Part shown: in pieces, positions 18,756 through 26,589 of the stretch
Position numbering within the stretch: the stretch's first letter is position 1
How the letters are laid out: each line of letters starts with the position of its first letter
Made by a program: the position numbers and the translations under genes
Notes under the pieces: model-generated
The model's database searches: none
The model's input: the letters and a program-made list of their open reading frames with translations, nothing else
Told to the model about the DNA's origin: nothing
Source: Microbacterium lemovicicum
GTDB lineage: Bacteria > Actinomycetota > Actinomycetes > Actinomycetales > Microbacteriaceae
NCBI RefSeq assembly: GCF_003991875.1
Contig: NZ_CP031423.1
Coordinates: forward strand, 868,001-932,000
Length of the DNA: 64,000 nucleotides
Reading direction: 5' to 3'

Positions 18756-20078
18756 GTGTCGAGGCGTGCTGTTCTGTGGATCGCGTTCGTGGTCGTGCAC
18801 GCGGTCGTCGCGTGGCTCGGCTGGGTGCTGCCCAACGCGGCGATGGGCGACGTCTATCTCGTCTACGAACGCTGGTCGGCCGCGTGGCTGAACGGCGGCT
18901 ACGTCGACCCCGCCATCTACGGCCTCACGACCGTGCGCGAGTACGTCGGCTTCGTCGGGATCAACGAGCCCTGGGTCTACCCGCAGCTCGCGATCATCCC
19001 CATGCTCCTGACGCACGCGCTCGCGTGGCTCGTGAGCTACACCCCGGCGTGGGCGATCCTCGTGACGCTGGCGGATGCCGCGGCCTTCGCCCTCCTCGTC
19101 GGTCGCGGCCGCTCGCGCGGACGTGTGACGGCCGCCTGGTTCTGGCTCGCGTTCATCCTGCTGCTCGGCCCCGTCGGCCTCTACCGGCTCGACGGCTTCA
19201 CCGTGCCGCTGGTGCTCGCGGGCTGCCTGTGGCTCGTCGGCCGCCCCTGGCTCGGCTCCGCACTGCTGTCGATCGCCGTCTGGATGAAGGTGTGGCCGGC
19301 GGCCATCCTCGCCGGTGCGGTCATCGCCGTGCGCCGTCGCTTCGCGCTCATCGGCGCCGCATTGGCCGTCTCCGCCGTGACCGCGGGCGTCGTGGCCGTG
19401 CTCGGCGGCGCGTCGAACATGCTCGGCTTCGTCGGGGATCAGGCCGGTCGCGGTCTGCAGATCGAGGCGCCCATCAGCACGCCCTACCTGTGGCGCTCGG
19501 TCTTCATGCTTCCCGACAGCGCGGTCTTCTACGACCCGGACATGCTCACGTTCCAGGTGAGCGGCCCGTTCCTCAACGAGGTCATCGCGATCATGACGCC
19601 GCTGCTGGCCCTCGCCGTGCTGTCCGTCGCCGGACTCGGCGCGTACAAGATGCTGCGCAAGGCGTCGTTCGCGGCGCTCTTCCCCCCGCTCTCGCTGGCG
19701 CTGGCGCTGGCCTTCATCGTCTTCAACAAGGTCGGCTCCCCGCAGTACATGGTGTGGATGATCGCGCCGCTGGTGATGGGCCTCGTCATCGACCGCCGCC
19801 GGTGGGCGCGTCCCGCGGTGCTCGGTCTCGTCGCCGCGCTCCTGACGTTCATCGTCTACCCGCTGCTGTACGACGGCCTCATGCTGACCTACCCGTACGC
19901 CCTGCCGACACTGGCCCTGACCCTGCGCAACCTCGCCGTCGTGGCCCTGTTCGCCTGGACGATGGTCATCCTCGTCCGCGTGCCGGTGCGGGCGCCGCTG
20001 GAGTGGCCGACGCTGACGCGTCCGTCACGGGCGCGCACAGCATCCGCTCCCGTCCCCGAGCTCGTCGAGAACGCCTGA
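18756..20078 (+). CDS. GT87-family polyprenol-phosphate-mannose-dependent mannosyltransferase-like protein
   Basis: The 440-residue protein has roughly ten to twelve membrane segments and the GT87/DUF2029 pattern: an acidic early loop (MGDVYLVYERWSAAWL, then YVGFVGINEPWVYP) and the cytoplasmic WMKVWPAAI motif. The family includes mycobacterial PimE, which adds mannose to phosphatidylinositol mannosides from the periplasmic side. The acceptor here is unknown. Start is GTG 18756, set by the hexamer 6 nt upstream. The following thiamine-binding gene starts 20 nt after its stop. Confidence 0.8.
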   Translation: MSRRAVLWIAFVVVHAVVAWLGWVLPNAAMGDVYLVYERWSAAWLNGGYVDPAIYGLTTVREYVGFVGINEPWVYPQLAIIPMLLTHALAWLVSYTPAWAILVTLADAAAFALLVGRGRSRGRVTAAWFWLAFILLLGPVGLYRLDGFTVPLVLAGCLWLVGRPWLGSALLSIAVWMKVWPAAILAGAVIAVRRRFALIGAALAVSAVTAGVVAVLGGASNMLGFVGDQAGRGLQIEAPISTPYLWRSVFMLPDSAVFYDPDMLTFQVSGPFLNEVIAIMTPLLALAVLSVAGLGAYKMLRKASFAALFPPLSLALALAFIVFNKVGSPQYMVWMIAPLVMGLVIDRRRWARPAVLGLVAALLTFIVYPLLYDGLMLTYPYALPTLALTLRNLAVVALFAWTMVILVRVPVRAPLEWPTLTRPSRARTASAPVPELVENA

Positions 20079-20097
20079 TCCACCTCCGGAGGTCACC

Positions 20098-20424
20098 ATG
20101 CTCGTCGCCTTCTCCGTCGCCCCCAGCGGCACCGGCAGTGCCGACGGATCGGTGCACGACGCCGTCGCCGCCGCGGTCCGGGTCGTGCGCGACTCGGGAC
20201 TCCCGCACCGCACCACGTCGATGTTCACCGAGATCGAGGGCGAGTGGGACGAGGTCTTCGACGTCGTGAAGCGCGCCACCGAGGCCGTGCAGGCGTTCGG
20301 CTCGCGGGTCTCGCTGGTGCTGAAGGCCGACATCCGTCCCGGTTACACGGGCGAGATCGACGCGAAGCTCGAGCGGCTCGAAGACGCCATCACCGAGTCC
20401 GACGGCACCTCCGCCCCCGCGTGA
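20098..20424 (+). CDS. MTH1187-family thiamine-binding protein (DUF77)
   Basis: The 108-residue protein has the YqgV/MTH1187 ferredoxin-like fold signature: MLVAFSVAPSGTG at the N-terminus, VRDSGLPHRTTSMFTEIEGEWDEVFDVVKRA in the middle and VSLVLKADIRPG. Family members bind thiamine or its pyrimidine part, and the role in vivo is unclear. A CTCCGGAGG string gives a good ribosome-binding site. Its stop overlaps the GTG of a Nudix hydrolase gene, so the two are made together. Confidence 0.85.
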   Translation: MLVAFSVAPSGTGSADGSVHDAVAAAVRVVRDSGLPHRTTSMFTEIEGEWDEVFDVVKRATEAVQAFGSRVSLVLKADIRPGYTGEIDAKLERLEDAITESDGTSAPA

Positions 20425-21185
20425 GCGCACCCGCACCCGGCTCAGCGGGCGACGCGGCCGGCGACCTCGCGCGGGCACTCGCGGGAGCCCGCGCGCGCAC
20501 GGCGGGCGACATCGCCGACACGTCTGTTCGCGTCGCGGCGACCGTGGTGCTTTTCCGCGACGCCGACGGCGGTCCGGAGGTGCTGCTGATCCAGCGGCCA
20601 GGCCGGGGGACGTTCGCCGGCGCCTGGGTGTTCCCCGGTGGCGCGGTCGAGCCGGCCGATGCCGTCGGGCCGGCGGAGGACGCGGAGGAAGAGGCTGTCG
20701 CGCGCGTCGCGGCGGTGCGCGAGACGGCCGAAGAGGCCGGGCTCGCGGTCGATGCGGGCGAGCTGGTCACGCTCTCGCGGTGGGATCCGCCGCCCGGCAT
20801 CGCCGTGCGCTTCCGCACGTGGTTTTTCGTGGGCCGAGCGCCGCGAGGCGCGCTGCGGCTGCAGCCCGGCGAGGCGGTCGGGGCCGACTGGGCGCGGCCG
20901 AGCGATGTGCTCGAACGGCACGGTCGCGGCGAGCTGACCCTCTACCCGCCGACCTTCGTCACGCTCTCGCGCCTGAGCATGCAGCCGAGCATCGACGCTG
21001 TGCTTGCCGAGGCGCGCTCCGCCGGAGTCCAGGACTTCGCGACGCAGGTGCGCGACGGCGGTGCGCTGCTGGTCTGGCCGGGTGACGCGGAGGACGGATC
21101 GACGCGAGAGGATGCTGCGGCCCCCACCGCCCGCCATCGTCTGCGTGTCGACGCGCTGCCCTGGACCTACGAGCACACGGCGTAG
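20421..21185 (+). CDS. NUDIX hydrolase
   Basis: The start GTG 20421 overlaps the upstream stop (GTGA), giving 254 residues. The Nudix box is present in extended form: GGAVEPAD, an acidic insertion of about 20 residues, then RETAEEAGL. The insertion between the glycine part and the REXXEE core is characteristic of the larger RppH/NUDT19-like or CoA-type hydrolases. The substrate is unknown. The protein C-terminus (RLRVDALPWTYEHTA) shows no further domain. Confidence 0.85.
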   Translation: MSAPAPGSAGDAAGDLARALAGARARTAGDIADTSVRVAATVVLFRDADGGPEVLLIQRPGRGTFAGAWVFPGGAVEPADAVGPAEDAEEEAVARVAAVRETAEEAGLAVDAGELVTLSRWDPPPGIAVRFRTWFFVGRAPRGALRLQPGEAVGADWARPSDVLERHGRGELTLYPPTFVTLSRLSMQPSIDAVLAEARSAGVQDFATQVRDGGALLVWPGDAEDGSTREDAAAPTARHRLRVDALPWTYEHTA

Positions 21186-21207
21186 CCGCGGCATCCCCCT
21201 CTCCTGT

Positions 21208-21957
21208 TCAGGAGACGAGGTCGGCGAGGTGGCCTGTCGGGAGGACCACCCAGCCCTCGCGTCGCGCGCGATCGATCTGTGCGGCACTCGGCCGCCCGTA
21301 GCGGCGGAGGAGCGCTGCCCGAGCGGACAGTGCGGCGATGACGGCGTCGAAGGCGTCGCACGACCTGATCATCAGTTCCGCGTGGTCGCCGAGAACCAGC
21401 CACGGAGCCTCGTCGATGAGCCGGGCGAGGAGCCGTCGGCGCACGTCGGCGTCGAGCCGGTAGCCGCGGACGTCCCACCCCCACAGCCGCAGCGTCGCGC
21501 CGGGATAGACCTCCGCGACCGTGCCGCTCTCCGCCGACCGGTCGACGGCCACCCCGTTCGCGGCGAGCCGTGACAGCAGACCCGCGCACCGCATGGCGGT
21601 GAGCCCCAGGCGGTCGGTGGAGACGCTCAGCGGCCAGCGCCCGATCGCGGCGTGGACGGCGCGATCCGTCTCACGGTAGGCGAGGGTGCGGCGCCACTCG
21701 ATGCCGCCGTCGGGCGTGGCGACGCCGGATGCGTGCGCGGCGACGAAGGCCACGAACTCGTCGGGCCAGCCGAATGCGCAGTCGATGCCGAGCCGGTCGA
21801 GGCCGGCGGCGGCCGTGACGATCCGCTTGTCGTCGGCGTTCAGCTCGAGACTCTCGAGCCGTGCCCGCCCGGGCGACCAGGCGATGACCGCCAGCGCCGT
21901 GCCCGGCGCTCCGGCGGCGAGGTCGACGCCGCCGGTGCGCCATGGAGACTCCTCCAC
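21208..21957 (-). CDS. DUF429 domain-containing protein
   Basis: The 249-residue protein matches DUF429: GGVDLAAGAPGTALAVIAW near the N-terminus, IDCAFGWPDEFVAF around residue 58, and a late AFDAVIAALSARA. The fold is predicted to be RNase H-like, with conserved acidic residues (D11, D59). No biochemical function is established for this group. It is the second gene of a two-gene minus-strand operon, starting 4 nt after the GNAT gene. Confidence 0.8.
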   Translation of the reverse strand: MEESPWRTGGVDLAAGAPGTALAVIAWSPGRARLESLELNADDKRIVTAAAGLDRLGIDCAFGWPDEFVAFVAAHASGVATPDGGIEWRRTLAYRETDRAVHAAIGRWPLSVSTDRLGLTAMRCAGLLSRLAANGVAVDRSAESGTVAEVYPGATLRLWGWDVRGYRLDADVRRRLLARLIDEAPWLVLGDHAELMIRSCDAFDAVIAALSARAALLRRYGRPSAAQIDRARREGWVVLPTGHLADLVS

Positions 21958-21961
21958 GCGT

Positions 21962-22540
21962 TCAGCCGGCGGGCGGGACGGTGAGTCGCATCACCGTCTT
22001 GCTCGTGCCGATGTGGCGCTCGAACGTGAAGCCCGCCTTCTCGAACATGGTCCGCGTCCCGTTGTGGAGGAACGAAGAGGAGGTCCGCTTGCCGGCCTTC
22101 GGCTCGTTGGGGAACGACACGACCTCCCCGCCGCCGGCCTCGGCGATGAGGCCGAGCGCGCCCTGCAGCGCCTCCCGCGCCACGCCGGAGCGCCGGTGGT
22201 CGCGGTCGACGAAGAAGCAGGTGATCCGCCACGGCGCCGGTCTGGTCTCGCCGGCGTCGTACTGCTTCCGGTGGTAGATGCCGGGCAGTTCGGTCGGGCT
22301 GCCGTACTCGCACCAGGCGATCGCGGTGTCGCCGTCGAAGACGAGCGCGGCATGGGCCACGCCCTCCTCGACGAGGCGGCGCTTGAACGTCTTGCGGTCG
22401 TAGTCGTCCTTCACCGTGTGCTCGGTGTCGCTGTGGAAGTACGAGCAGTAGCACCCGCCCCACACTCCGTTGTGCTTCTCCGCGAGGGCCAGCCACGCCG
22501 GGAACGTCTCCGGCGTCAGCGGCCTGATCCGACCGTCCAT
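21962..22540 (-). CDS. GNAT family N-acetyltransferase
   Basis: The 192-residue protein carries a GNAT acetyl-CoA site (CFFVDRDHRRSGVAREAL, around residue 110) and an N-terminal segment rich in Cys, Trp and Tyr (NGVWGGCYCSYFH). This looks like the subgroup annotated as acetyltransferases of unknown substrate. The start is ATG 22540, because TACGCT sits 6 nt upstream and the longer frame runs through the neighbouring transporter. It leads an operon with the DUF429 gene. Confidence 0.85.
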   Translation of the reverse strand: MDGRIRPLTPETFPAWLALAEKHNGVWGGCYCSYFHSDTEHTVKDDYDRKTFKRRLVEEGVAHAALVFDGDTAIAWCEYGSPTELPGIYHRKQYDAGETRPAPWRITCFFVDRDHRRSGVAREALQGALGLIAEAGGGEVVSFPNEPKAGKRTSSSFLHNGTRTMFEKAGFTFERHIGTSKTVMRLTVPPAG

Positions 22541-22578
22541 GGCTCGAGCGTAGGGGTGCCCCGCGCGCGCGGGAAGGC

Positions 22579-23400
22579 TCAGGCGCCGGTGAACTGCGCG
22601 ATCGTGTCCCACGCGAGCTTGACGATCAGCAGCGAGAGCACGACGAGGAACACGATCCGCACGAAGCGGTTGCCGTTGCGCGTCGCCATCCGCGCCCCGA
22701 TGAAGCCGCCGGTCATGTTCAGCGCGGCCATGGCGATGCCGAGCACGAGGATGATCTCGCCGTGCACGCCGTAGACCGCGAGCGCGGCGAGGTTGGTGGT
22801 GAGGTTGGCGATCTTCGCGTTGACGCTGGCCTGCAGGAATCCGAATCCCAGGACGCCGACGAGGAGGATGACGAAGAACGACCCGGTGCCCGGTCCGAGG
22901 ATGCCGTCGTAGAAGCCGACCAGGACGCCGATGAGCGCAGCGCGCCACGCCACCGAGGCGGTGCGCGTGTGCCGCGGCTCGTGGTGGAGCCCCATCTGCG
23001 GCTTGAGGAGCGTGTAGACGGCGACCACCACGACGGCCGCGAGCACGATCGGCGTGAGCACCTCCCGCGGGACGAAGCGCGAGAGCGCGGCTCCCACCGC
23101 AGACCCGGCGAAGGCGCCGATGACTAGAGGCACCAGGAGCGCGCAGTGCACGCGGATGCGCCGCAGATAGACCCAGCTCGCCGACAGTGTGCCGAAGAAG
23201 GACGACAGCTTGTTCGTTCCGAGGATGAAGGGCGTCGAGACGTTCTGCGGCACGGCGATGACGAGGGCGGGGAGCTGGATCAGTCCGCCACCGCCGACCA
23301 CCGCATCGACCCAGCCCGCGACCCCGGCGGCCACGAGGAGGAAGATCAGCGCCCCCGCCGACACGGGGAGCCAATCGGCGAGCAGCGGACCATCGAGCAC
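22579..23400 (-). CDS. TauE/SafE-family sulfite exporter-like membrane protein
   Basis: About 273 residues from GTG 23400, with seven to eight hydrophobic segments. TauE/SafE hallmarks include GVAGWVDAVVGGGGLIQLPAL at the N-terminus and GFYDGILGPGTGSFF in the second half. The family exports sulfite, sulfoacetate or related anions, and the substrate here is unknown. CAGAAT lies 6 nt before the GTG on the minus strand, which supports this start over the long upstream frame. It is divergent from lsr2. Confidence 0.85.
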   Translation of the reverse strand: MLDGPLLADWLPVSAGALIFLLVAAGVAGWVDAVVGGGGLIQLPALVIAVPQNVSTPFILGTNKLSSFFGTLSASWVYLRRIRVHCALLVPLVIGAFAGSAVGAALSRFVPREVLTPIVLAAVVVVAVYTLLKPQMGLHHEPRHTRTASVAWRAALIGVLVGFYDGILGPGTGSFFVILLVGVLGFGFLQASVNAKIANLTTNLAALAVYGVHGEIILVLGIAMAALNMTGGFIGARMATRNGNRFVRIVFLVVLSLLIVKLAWDTIAQFTGA

Positions 23401-23445
23401 CGGTCGATTCTGGCCTGTCGGCGGGAGCCCGCCAAACCGGCGCCC

Positions 23446-23451
23446 TAGGCT
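23446..23451 (+). promoter_or_regulatory. -10 hexamer for leaderless lsr2
   Basis: TAGGCT is separated by 6 nt from the ATG at 23458. Confidence 0.55.
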
Positions 23452-23457
23452 GGGTGC

Positions 23458-23775
23458 ATGGTTCAGCGGACGGTCACCCAGATCACCGACGACCTCGACG
23501 GGTCGCTCGGCGCCCGGTCCGTCACCTTCGCTTTCGAGGGTGCATCGTATTCGATCGACCTGTCGGAGGCGAACCGGGCCCGTCTGCGGGAGGCGCTCGC
23601 GCCGTTCATCGAGAACGCGGTCCGCGAGGGCGGTCCCGAGGGGCGGCGCGCGTCCTCCGCCGGAACGTGGCGACGCGAAGACCTGCAGGAGTGGGCCAAG
23701 GACCGCGGCTATCGCGTGGGCGACCGCGGACGGGTGCCGCAGAGCATCGTCGACGAATACCTGTCGACACGCTGA
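23458..23775 (+). CDS. lsr2: Lsr2-family nucleoid-associated protein
   Basis: The 105-residue protein has the Lsr2 layout: an N-terminal dimerisation domain (VTFAFEGASYSIDLSEANRARLREALAPFI), a flexible linker and a C-terminal DNA-binding domain ending with the AT-hook-like Arg-Gly-Arg (GDRGRVP). Lsr2 is the actinobacterial H-NS analogue that bridges and silences AT-rich, often foreign, DNA. That is relevant to the lower-GC element at the right of this window. It is a single gene and is expected to be leaderless. Confidence 0.95.
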   Translation: MVQRTVTQITDDLDGSLGARSVTFAFEGASYSIDLSEANRARLREALAPFIENAVREGGPEGRRASSAGTWRREDLQEWAKDRGYRVGDRGRVPQSIVDEYLSTR

Positions 23776-23857
23776 GCCGACCCGGCGCCGCGCCGCGCGC
23801 ATCCGCAATCCGCCGGTCGTGACCCTCCGTCGCGCTTCCAGCCGCGAGAATGGAAGC

Positions 23858-23998
23858 ATGTCACGACGCAAGGATGGACGGCCCCGCACGGTGGCAGCAC
23901 CGGTGATCGAACGGCGCCGCACCCCGTCGACGACGCCGCCCGTCGCGCCAGAGGTCGCAGACCGTCACGTCGAGGACCCGCACGCGTCGCGCAGCTGA
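23858..23998 (+). CDS. Small basic hypothetical protein (46 aa)
   Basis: This short frame reads MSRRKDGRPRTVAAPVIERRR and continues with a Pro/Thr-rich stretch. GAGAAT lies 6 nt before the ATG, the same spacing as the leaderless genes around it. It sits after lsr2 and ends 3 nt before the stop of the convergent AAA gene. No family is recognised. The basic N-terminus might bind nucleic acid, but the ORF could also be spurious. Confidence 0.4.
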   Translation: MSRRKDGRPRTVAAPVIERRRTPSTTPPVAPEVADRHVEDPHASRS

Positions 23999-24000
23999 CC

Positions 24001-24555
24001 TCAGCCGTGGAGCTGGTCGTCGAGCAGAGCCTCGAGGGTGGCCAGCCGCTCGTCTCGGTCGCCGGTGACCTCGGCCACCGTCACCCCGTCGCCCACGAGC
24101 TCCGGATCGTCGATGAGCTCGAGCAGGACGTCGTTCATGGCGGTGCGCAGCGCGAGGTGCTCGTCCGCGCCGACGTGGATCTCGTCGCGCGCCGACAGGG
24201 GCAGCACCACCAGCAGATCCACGGCGCGCATCGCGCGCGCGGTGATCGAGGTGTATCGCGCCAGGAGGTCGCGCGGCGTGCTGGTGCCCTGCACCTCGTC
24301 GAGGGCGAGCAGATAGGCCACGAAGTCGAGCGGCCCGCGCTCCGCGATGAGGTCCGCGGACGGGTCGCCCTCCCCGAGCCGCTCCGCGGCGATCCGCAGC
24401 TGCGCGGCGAACATCCCGGCACCGGGTGCGTCCCAGGTCTCGTCGAGGAGCTCGAAGGGATCGGGAAGGACGACGAATGCCGGATGCCGCGCCGCGAAGT
24501 CGGCGATGAGCGTGCTCTTGCCGCTGGCGTGGGTGCCCGAGATCACGATGCGCAC
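24001..24555 (-). CDS. P-loop ATP-binding protein (AAA/nucleotide-kinase-like)
   Basis: The 184-residue protein starts with a Walker A motif (GTHASGKST, residues 7-15). The remaining pattern (ERGPLDFVAYLLALDE, a DLLVVLPL strand) resembles NadR/thymidylate-kinase-like P-loop proteins, so a small-molecule kinase is likely but the substrate is unknown. The start codon is GTG 24555, and TAGAGT lies 6 nt upstream on the minus strand. It is divergent from the GrpB gene, with 33 nt between the starts. Confidence 0.75.
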   Translation of the reverse strand: MRIVISGTHASGKSTLIADFAARHPAFVVLPDPFELLDETWDAPGAGMFAAQLRIAAERLGEGDPSADLIAERGPLDFVAYLLALDEVQGTSTPRDLLARYTSITARAMRAVDLLVVLPLSARDEIHVGADEHLALRTAMNDVLLELIDDPELVGDGVTVAEVTGDRDERLATLEALLDDQLHG

Positions 24556-24588
24556 GACGCGACTCTAGGGGAGCGGGGAGAATGGAGT

Positions 24589-25173
24589 GTGCCCCGTTCC
24601 TCCCCTCGTCGCCTCGACGTCCGCGACCGGGAGCTCATCGGCGGCGTGGAGAGGCTGCAGGTGACCCTGCACGATGCCGATCCCACGTGGCGCGACGTCT
24701 TCGAGGAGCACCGTCGACGTCTGCGGCAGGCGCTCGCCGATCGAGCCGTGCTGATCGAGCACATCGGCTCGACGTCGGTCGCCGGACTCGCGGCCAAGCC
24801 GATCGTCGACATCGTGGTCGCCGTCGCGGACATCGCCGCGGAGGAGGACTACCTGCCCGCCCTCGTGGCGGCGGGGTACGTGCTGCGGGTGAGGGAGCCC
24901 GGCCACCGGCTCGTGCGCACACCCGAGCGCGACGTCCATGTGCACGTGTACGCGGCGGGCGATGCGGCCGTGGAGGCGTACCTGCTCTTCCGCGATCGCC
25001 TGCGCGCCGACGCCGCCGACCGGTCGCTGTACGAGAGCACGAAGCGCGCGCTGCTCGATCGGGCGTGGGACGACATGAACGCCTACGCGGATGCCAAGAC
25101 CGCCGTCATCCGCGGTATCCTCGAGCGCGCGCGAGCGCAGCGCGATTCCGAAGCAGGGGAGGACGGGCCATGA
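24589..25173 (+). CDS. GrpB/UPF0157 family protein
   Basis: The 194-residue protein contains the GrpB core: VEHIGSTSV-type motif (IEHIGSTSVAGLAAKPIVDI, about residues 57-76) with the nucleotidyltransferase-fold aspartate, then GHRLVRTPERDVHVHVY. The biochemical role of this family is not established. GTG 24589 follows GAGAAT by 5 nt; earlier parts of the open frame are antisense to the AAA gene. Its stop overlaps the arsenate reductase ATG (ATGA). Confidence 0.8.
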   Translation: MPRSSPRRLDVRDRELIGGVERLQVTLHDADPTWRDVFEEHRRRLRQALADRAVLIEHIGSTSVAGLAAKPIVDIVVAVADIAAEEDYLPALVAAGYVLRVREPGHRLVRTPERDVHVHVYAAGDAAVEAYLLFRDRLRADAADRSLYESTKRALLDRAWDDMNAYADAKTAVIRGILERARAQRDSEAGEDGP

Positions 25174-25571
25174 CTGAGAGGCCCGCTGTCCTGTTCGTCT
25201 GCGTGCACAACGCCGGCCGCTCCCAGATGGCCGCCGGCTTCCTGCAGGCTCTCGCCGGGGACCGCATCGACGTGCTCTCCGCCGGTTCCGAGCCGAAGGA
25301 CCGGCTGAACCCGGTCGCGGTCGCCGTCATGGCCGAGGACGGCATCGACATCGCCGGGAGCACCCCGAAGCTCCTCACCGTCGACGCCGTCCGGGAATCG
25401 GACGTGGTCATCACGATGGGCTGCGGCGACGCCTGCCCGATCTTCCCCGGCAAGCGCTACGAGGACTGGGCGCTCGACGACCCCGCGGGTCAGGATCACG
25501 AGACCGTCCGGCGCATCCGCGACGACATCCGCGTTCGCGTCGAGACCCTCATCGACGAGCTGACGGCATAG
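25170..25571 (+). CDS. arsC: Arsenate reductase (LMW phosphatase fold)
   Basis: The 133-residue protein has the CX5R phosphatase loop (VCVHNAGRS, Cys11 and Arg17), a later cysteine pair (MGCGDACP, Cys85 and Cys89), and the aspartate in WALDDPAGQD. This pattern fits ArsC enzymes that use thioredoxin or mycothiol as the reductant. No arsenite pump or ArsR regulator is adjacent. The gene is coupled to grpB by an ATGA overlap, so it is expressed as part of that pair. Confidence 0.88.
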   Translation: MTERPAVLFVCVHNAGRSQMAAGFLQALAGDRIDVLSAGSEPKDRLNPVAVAVMAEDGIDIAGSTPKLLTVDAVRESDVVITMGCGDACPIFPGKRYEDWALDDPAGQDHETVRRIRDDIRVRVETLIDELTA

Positions 25572-25611
25572 GCCGCAGGCGAGCGACCGCACCCGGATCG
25601 ACCCGCCGACG

Positions 25612-26517
25612 TCAGGGCTGGATGAGGATGGGTGTTCCGAGGGGGAGGGTGTCAAGCGCGGTGATGGCGTCACCGGACACGCGCACGCAGCCGTGGGAGA
25701 TGGCGCCGGAACGCTCCTCGTAGAAGTGGATGCCGATGAGGCCGCCGTCCTGGCCTCCGAAGGGCTCGTCAGCCGCCGACGAGTGCATCGAGCTCAGGGT
25801 GATGGGGTAGACGGTCTGATCCTGCGCCGGGTCGAGGTAGCGGGCCTGGACGTAGCCGACGACGCCGGTGGGAGTCGGTGTCTCCGACGCGCCGACAGCG
25901 GCCGGGAAGCTCTCCCGCACGTCACCGGAGGCGTCCACGATCGAGACCGTCTGATCACCGACGGAGATCACCACGTGTGCGGCGAGGTCCTGGGCTTTGG
26001 TGAGGAGTTCGGAGCGGATCCACCCGACCGACTGCGCCGGCGCGTCCGGGTTCTCGGACGGAAGCGTCTGACGCGCGGGCGTGAGCACCAGCGACCAATC
26101 GCCGTCGGTGCGGACCGGGACGACGACCGTGCTGTCGCCCAGGAAGTTCTTCGCCGCCAGCCGGGCGACGGGCGTGATGCGGTCGTCGCCGAAGAGGGGC
26201 GCGTCGGCGGCGATCGTGTACGCGGCGGTGAGCTCCGCCGGCACGTCGTTCGATGCGAATCCGAGGAGGGCCGGAATCACCGCGTTGTATCGCGCCTCCG
26301 GGAGAGCGGCGACCGTCGCGTCATCGGGCGCTGCGTACGGCGCCGCGCTGGGGGTCGGCGTCACGGAGGCGGTGGGGGATGGCGACGCTGAGGCCGACGG
26401 CGTAGCCGTCGCGGCCGGCGGGTCGGGCTGGGCGAGGACGAATGCGCCGACGCCGAGCACGACGAGGGCGGCTGCGGAGGCCGCGATGATGCCGGTGCGG
26501 CGGGTGGGAGTCATCAT
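25612..26517 (-). CDS. L,D-transpeptidase (YkuD) with N-terminal membrane anchor
   Basis: The 301-residue protein has a hydrophobic N-terminal anchor or signal (residues 10-29), a Pro/Ser/Thr/Ala linker to about 60, and a C-terminal YkuD domain with the catalytic SHGCVR motif (His275, Cys277). Such enzymes form 3-3 peptidoglycan crosslinks or attach proteins outside the membrane. Two adjacent ATGs (26517 and 26514) are possible; TACGGT lies 4 or 7 nt upstream, which slightly favours the second. A terminator separates it from the Ig-like gene upstream. Confidence 0.88.
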   Translation of the reverse strand: MMTPTRRTGIIAASAAALVVLGVGAFVLAQPDPPAATATPSASASPSPTASVTPTPSAAPYAAPDDATVAALPEARYNAVIPALLGFASNDVPAELTAAYTIAADAPLFGDDRITPVARLAAKNFLGDSTVVVPVRTDGDWSLVLTPARQTLPSENPDAPAQSVGWIRSELLTKAQDLAAHVVISVGDQTVSIVDASGDVRESFPAAVGASETPTPTGVVGYVQARYLDPAQDQTVYPITLSSMHSSAADEPFGGQDGGLIGIHFYEERSGAISHGCVRVSGDAITALDTLPLGTPILIQP

Positions 26518-26539
26518 GTCGACCGTAGTTCAGAGAAGG

Positions 26540-26571
26540 GATGGGCCGGCCCCCGAGGGGACCGGCCCATC
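26540..26571 (-). terminator. Terminator hairpin after the Ig-like protein gene
   Basis: Arms of 15 nt (starting GATGGGCCGG) with one mismatch (26550/26561) and a 2-nt loop lie 19 nt past the stop at 26590. Confidence 0.7.
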
Positions 26572-26589
26572 ACATCGGTACGAGGTGTG

